This document shows, one piece after another, positions 51,479-54,347 of a DNA stretch of 54,347 nt (positions within the stretch are counted from its first letter, which is position 1; every line of letters begins with the position of its first letter). Source of the DNA: Mucilaginibacter polytrichastri. Lineage in GTDB: Bacteria > Bacteroidota > Bacteroidia > Sphingobacteriales > Sphingobacteriaceae. A program made the translations under genes and the position numbers. The notes below the pieces were generated by a model. That model was not told the origin of the DNA. It saw nothing but the letters and a program-made list of their open reading frames with translations, and ran no database searches. The stretch is from the NCBI RefSeq assembly GCF_001911425.1, contig NZ_MPPL01000001.1, positions 5,537,079-5,591,425 on the forward strand, written 5' to 3'.

Positions 51479-53296
51479 TTAATTATTTGCCTTTTTAGAA
51501 GCTTCTTTTAATTGGCGCTTCATTTCCTTTTTTTGCATGCGGATTGCCTTTTTCTGTTTGCGTTCAATCACATTTTGTTTGTGTTGGTCTAAACGGGCTT
51601 TCATGTTTTTTTGCGAAGCATCATCAAGCCCAAAACTTGGTTTAATGCCGGCTAGCAAGGTATGCCATGCGGTTTTAAAGAATGGATATTCAACAGGGCG
51701 CTGATAAACTACCGGGATTGACCGTGGCTGGGCATTGTCATTATCGGGATTGTTGTGTTTAATAATAAGCGCATTGGCAAAAAACGAGGCAATGGTCATG
51801 TGCCGCATTTTAAGTTTAGTGGTATCGGCCTTTAGTAGTTGTACTTTTAAATCGTGATACAATAAGGTAACCTTGCCGGTGGCACCATCACTGTTGCCAT
51901 GCATGTCAAAAGATAAACTGTTTAGCCTGCCCGATGTAATGAGTACTGATGCCAGTGGTTTAGCAGCAGGGTTAATAGCAGGCAGGTTCATGCTGCCCAG
52001 TTTGCCATTGTAGCTATACGAGTGTAATTTATCAGTAAGGTTAAAGTTAAAATCAACATCCAGGCTTCCCTTGTTCATAAACAAGGTATTGAGCTGTATT
52101 TTACAAATGTTGTTTTTTACCAATGCTGCAGAATCATTGGTAACATTATAAAGATGCCCTTTTACCCGGTTAAACTTTATGATGCCTGCTCGTTTAGTTT
52201 TAAGGTTATACTCTTCGTAGCTCGCGTTTATACCGTGCAGGCTAACGGTATCAATTTTAATATCGGGCAAAAAGAAAATAGCAACATTAGGGAATGTGCG
52301 GATCTTGTCAGTTTTTAAACCTCTGGGGTCAGTGCGTGGGTTGCCGAAGATATTGATAGCGCCGTTGGTTAAAATGAGATTCGAAGCGTTTACCGTGTGA
52401 TATTTATTATAAATTTCGAAATCGAAATTATTGAGTTGCAACGAGTCGAGGTGCGATACAAACCGGTCTCTGTAGGTGTGTTCAAAAAACTCGTCGGGAT
52501 CGCGGGTGGCTATTAACGAACAATCGTAGGCATTAAGCTGCGATGTACGGGTAGAGAAAGTAAGCTGTTTGGCCTTGTACTTATACAGCCCATTTGCAGA
52601 TTGCCCGATATAGTTATTAAGCTCGGCATTCATTTCGCGGCAATATAAAAAGCGGCTTTTATCAAACTGCGTAGCCGAATCAATCAGCAGGTCAATTGCA
52701 TTTAAGTTGAGGTCATTCAGTTCAGATACGGCAACCTTTGGCCCCTTGTGGTTTTCGTACCGCAGCTTTACATCGTTAAGCATCACCTTGCCAATGTGGA
52801 TCATTTTTAACGATTTTGATATCTGCTGATACAGCGTGCGCTTATCTTTAATTACAGTGTCTTTGGCGTGGTTAAGCTGGTAAGATACCCGCAGTGAGGG
52901 TGCGCTCAGTACAATTTCGCCAATATCTAACTTGTGCTTAAAATAAAGGCTGAATGGGTGGATCTGCTTTAAGATTAGTTTTTTTACATGCAGCTCATAC
53001 AGGTTATTAGGTGCCAGGTGCGCTTTTTTAAGGGCCAGGTATACGGCAGTGTCGGGCTTTAGGGTAATATTATAGATAACAATCTGGCCTTTTAATACGT
53101 GTAACTGCGCATCATCAAAGTTAACCTGGTACAGGCTATCGGTACTGTTGGTAACAGTACTCTTTAACTTGTCTGACAATATGGGCGACCAATACCTGTT
53201 GACCAGCATGGCGGCTATTAAAACCAAAATTGTAATGACGAGCAGCGAGAAAAATAATACTTTGTGCCATGTGCACTTTAAAAACTTTAACGCCAT
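51479..53296 (-). CDS. AsmA-like/DUF748-like membrane-anchored protein, unknown role
   Basis: A 605-residue protein with a single N-terminal membrane helix (about residues 13-33) and a long, mainly beta-strand exported region with repeated short LxxxNLxL-type strands. This resembles the AsmA/DUF748 type of large periplasmic, lipid-transport-like scaffolds, but I cannot assign a precise family. The last 40 residues are strongly basic and probably helical (QHKQNVIERKQKKAIRMQK), an odd ending for an exported protein. It is probably transcribed with the head-GIN gene. No -7 box is evident upstream. Confidence 0.65.
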   Translation of the reverse strand: MALKFLKCTWHKVLFFSLLVITILVLIAAMLVNRYWSPILSDKLKSTVTNSTDSLYQVNFDDAQLHVLKGQIVIYNITLKPDTAVYLALKKAHLAPNNLYELHVKKLILKQIHPFSLYFKHKLDIGEIVLSAPSLRVSYQLNHAKDTVIKDKRTLYQQISKSLKMIHIGKVMLNDVKLRYENHKGPKVAVSELNDLNLNAIDLLIDSATQFDKSRFLYCREMNAELNNYIGQSANGLYKYKAKQLTFSTRTSQLNAYDCSLIATRDPDEFFEHTYRDRFVSHLDSLQLNNFDFEIYNKYHTVNASNLILTNGAINIFGNPRTDPRGLKTDKIRTFPNVAIFFLPDIKIDTVSLHGINASYEEYNLKTKRAGIIKFNRVKGHLYNVTNDSAALVKNNICKIQLNTLFMNKGSLDVDFNFNLTDKLHSYSYNGKLGSMNLPAINPAAKPLASVLITSGRLNSLSFDMHGNSDGATGKVTLLYHDLKVQLLKADTTKLKMRHMTIASFFANALIIKHNNPDNDNAQPRSIPVVYQRPVEYPFFKTAWHTLLAGIKPSFGLDDASQKNMKARLDQHKQNVIERKQKKAIRMQKKEMKRQLKEASKKANN

Positions 53297-53623
53297 TAAT
53301 TATTCCTGGTTTACTTTTTTGTTAGCCCGTTTTAGCGGCTTATCTTTTTACTTTTTTACATTTTCCGCGATGCCTGTTCGCGCCTCTTTAAACTTAGGAA
53401 ATTTATCCCTTACATTGGTAATACTGGTTTATTATTAACGGCTTGTTTACTAATAACGTTTGTTTGTAGGTAAATAGCAATCACACTCATAAATATCTTT
53501 TATTAATTTATCAATCAGCTTTGTAGGCAACTGTATAATCATCATTTTGTTAAAAGCTGACAAACTGTCATTGTGTATTTGTTTTTTATGTATTTTTGCA
53601 AACATTTTTAATTGATAATACTG
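53297..53623. other. divergent intergenic region before miaB
   Basis: A 327-base AT-rich gap between the AsmA-like gene and miaB. It contains only the miaB promoter (53571-53598). A minus-strand open frame here (53450-53656) reads into miaB and is not convincing. Confidence 0.5.
53591..53598 (+). promoter_or_regulatory. miaB promoter (-33 TTG and -7 box)
   Basis: TATTTTTG with a TTG at 53571-53573, 17 bases upstream. It is 25 bases before the ATG at 53624. Confidence 0.6.
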
Positions 53624-54347
53624 ATGATGGATTTGGTACTTCCGGATAAAGCGCATGATGAGGGCAGGCAGGGCGAGGCTTTAATGCTGGAGACTGCTGT
53701 TACAAAAAACGGACGTAAACTATACATTGAAAGCTATGGCTGTGCCATGAATTTCTCTGATAGCGAGATCGTAGCATCTATTTTATTAGATCAGGGTTTC
53801 GAAACTACCAATGATTATACAATTGCTGATGCCATTTTTATTAACACCTGCTCTATCCGCGAAAATGCGGAGGTGCGCGTGCGTAACCGCCTTAAAGAGT
53901 TTAAAGTTGCCAAGCAGCGTAACCCCGGTATGGTGGTAGGGGTATTAGGCTGTATGGCCGAACGCCTGAAAGCAAAATTTTTAGAAGAAGAAAAACTGGT
54001 AGACCTGGTAGTAGGCCCCGATGCCTACCGCGATTTACCAAACCTGATAGAGCAAGCTGATGGAGGACAGCGTTCGGTTAATGTATTGCTATCCCGCGAG
54101 GAAACTTACGCCGATATTAGCCCGGTAAGGCTAAATACAAACGGTATTAATGCCTTTGTATCAATTATGCGCGGTTGCGATAATATGTGTTCGTTTTGCG
54201 TGGTGCCGTTTACCCGTGGCCGCGAACGTAGCCGCGATGCCATATCTATTGTAAAAGAATGTACCGACCTGTTTAACGAAGGCTACCGCGAGGTTACTTT
54301 GCTGGGGCAAAATGTGGATTCGTATAAATTCACCCCTCCCCAACCCT
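53624..54347 (+). CDS. miaB: tRNA-2-methylthio-N6-isopentenyladenosine synthase MiaB (3' end cut)
   Basis: MiaB adds a methylthio group to isopentenyl-A37 in tRNAs reading UNN codons, using two Fe-S clusters. The visible 241 residues include the N-terminal MTTase domain with cluster cysteines Cys40 (YGCAMNFSD), Cys76 (NTCSIRENAE) and Cys110 (LGCMAERL), and the radical SAM motif with Cys185, Cys189 and Cys192 in GCDNMCSFCVVPFTRGRE. SIRENAE and CSFCVVPFTRG point to MiaB rather than RimO or MtaB. The gene runs off the window at LLGQNVDSYKF. ATG at 53624 or the next codon both fit. Confidence 0.94.
   Translation, partial: MMDLVLPDKAHDEGRQGEALMLETAVTKNGRKLYIESYGCAMNFSDSEIVASILLDQGFETTNDYTIADAIFINTCSIRENAEVRVRNRLKEFKVAKQRNPGMVVGVLGCMAERLKAKFLEEEKLVDLVVGPDAYRDLPNLIEQADGGQRSVNVLLSREETYADISPVRLNTNGINAFVSIMRGCDNMCSFCVVPFTRGRERSRDAISIVKECTDLFNEGYREVTLLGQNVDSYKFTPPQP

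Noticed and set aside
53450..53656. A 68-residue minus-strand frame
   Set aside because: It overlaps the miaB promoter and first codons, has no family resemblance and no promoter of its own.

Overview
The window reads as a chromosomal segment of a Bacteroidota bacterium, most likely family Sphingobacteriaceae (Mucilaginibacter/Pedobacter-like). The signs are sprA next to ruvA, single-copy phylum-typical families (DUF4834, DUF2480, DUF3109, DUF4292, DUF6427, head-GIN/DUF2807), tandem TatA genes, a MaeB-type malic enzyme with a phosphotransacetylase-like half, and a repeated TAnnTTTG promoter box upstream of many genes. I see no rRNA, tRNA, phage or CRISPR array. It is a housekeeping region with one small repeat-rich island.

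Layout. 1-5300 (minus): a YfhO-family membrane protein cut by the window edge, two small membrane proteins and uvrB. 5.3-8.4 kb: HAD nucleotidase, a K+-channel-like protein, a DinB-fold protein and a 36-residue membrane peptide. 8.5-14.8 kb (plus): LpxH-like phosphoesterase, glycosyltransferase, DUF6427, purQ, coaX, an outer-membrane barrel and LptC, so several envelope/LPS genes. 14.9-19.3 kb: a PpiD-like periplasmic foldase, then DUF2480-DUF3108-DUF3109 and a 97-residue unknown. 19.35-20.0 kb: a GIY-YIG nuclease gene tightly enclosed by 88-91 bp hairpin repeats, one copy on the 3' side and two oppositely oriented copies on the 5' side. 20-27.3 kb: dxs (minus), then scpA, glyA and a hybrid histidine kinase with GAF, four PAS, kinase and receiver modules. 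27.5-29.4 kb (minus): comF and rlmN. 29.5-42.8 kb (plus): amidohydrolase, acylphosphatase, polysaccharide flippase, dut, TPR protein, DUF4292 lipoprotein, EnvC-like protein, two TatA proteins, gatA, a lytic transglycosylase and the malic enzyme. 42.9-50.6 kb: ruvA and the giant sprA of the type IX secretion/gliding machinery. 50.6-53.3 kb (minus): a head-GIN protein and an AsmA-like protein. The window ends inside miaB (plus).

How the genes relate. Envelope building dominates: lipid A/LPS (LpxH-like, LptC), peptidoglycan remodelling (EnvC-like, transglycosylase), surface polysaccharide flipping, periplasmic folding (PpiD-like), and export (Tat, SprA). They are mixed with nucleotide, cofactor and DNA-repair genes, as is usual in this phylum. 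The most unusual structure is the GIY-YIG/hairpin-repeat unit at 19353-20006. A second theme is promoter placement: the -7 box often ends only 4-8 bases before the start codon, which suggests leaderless mRNAs, and in two places the promoter overlaps the terminator of the upstream gene.
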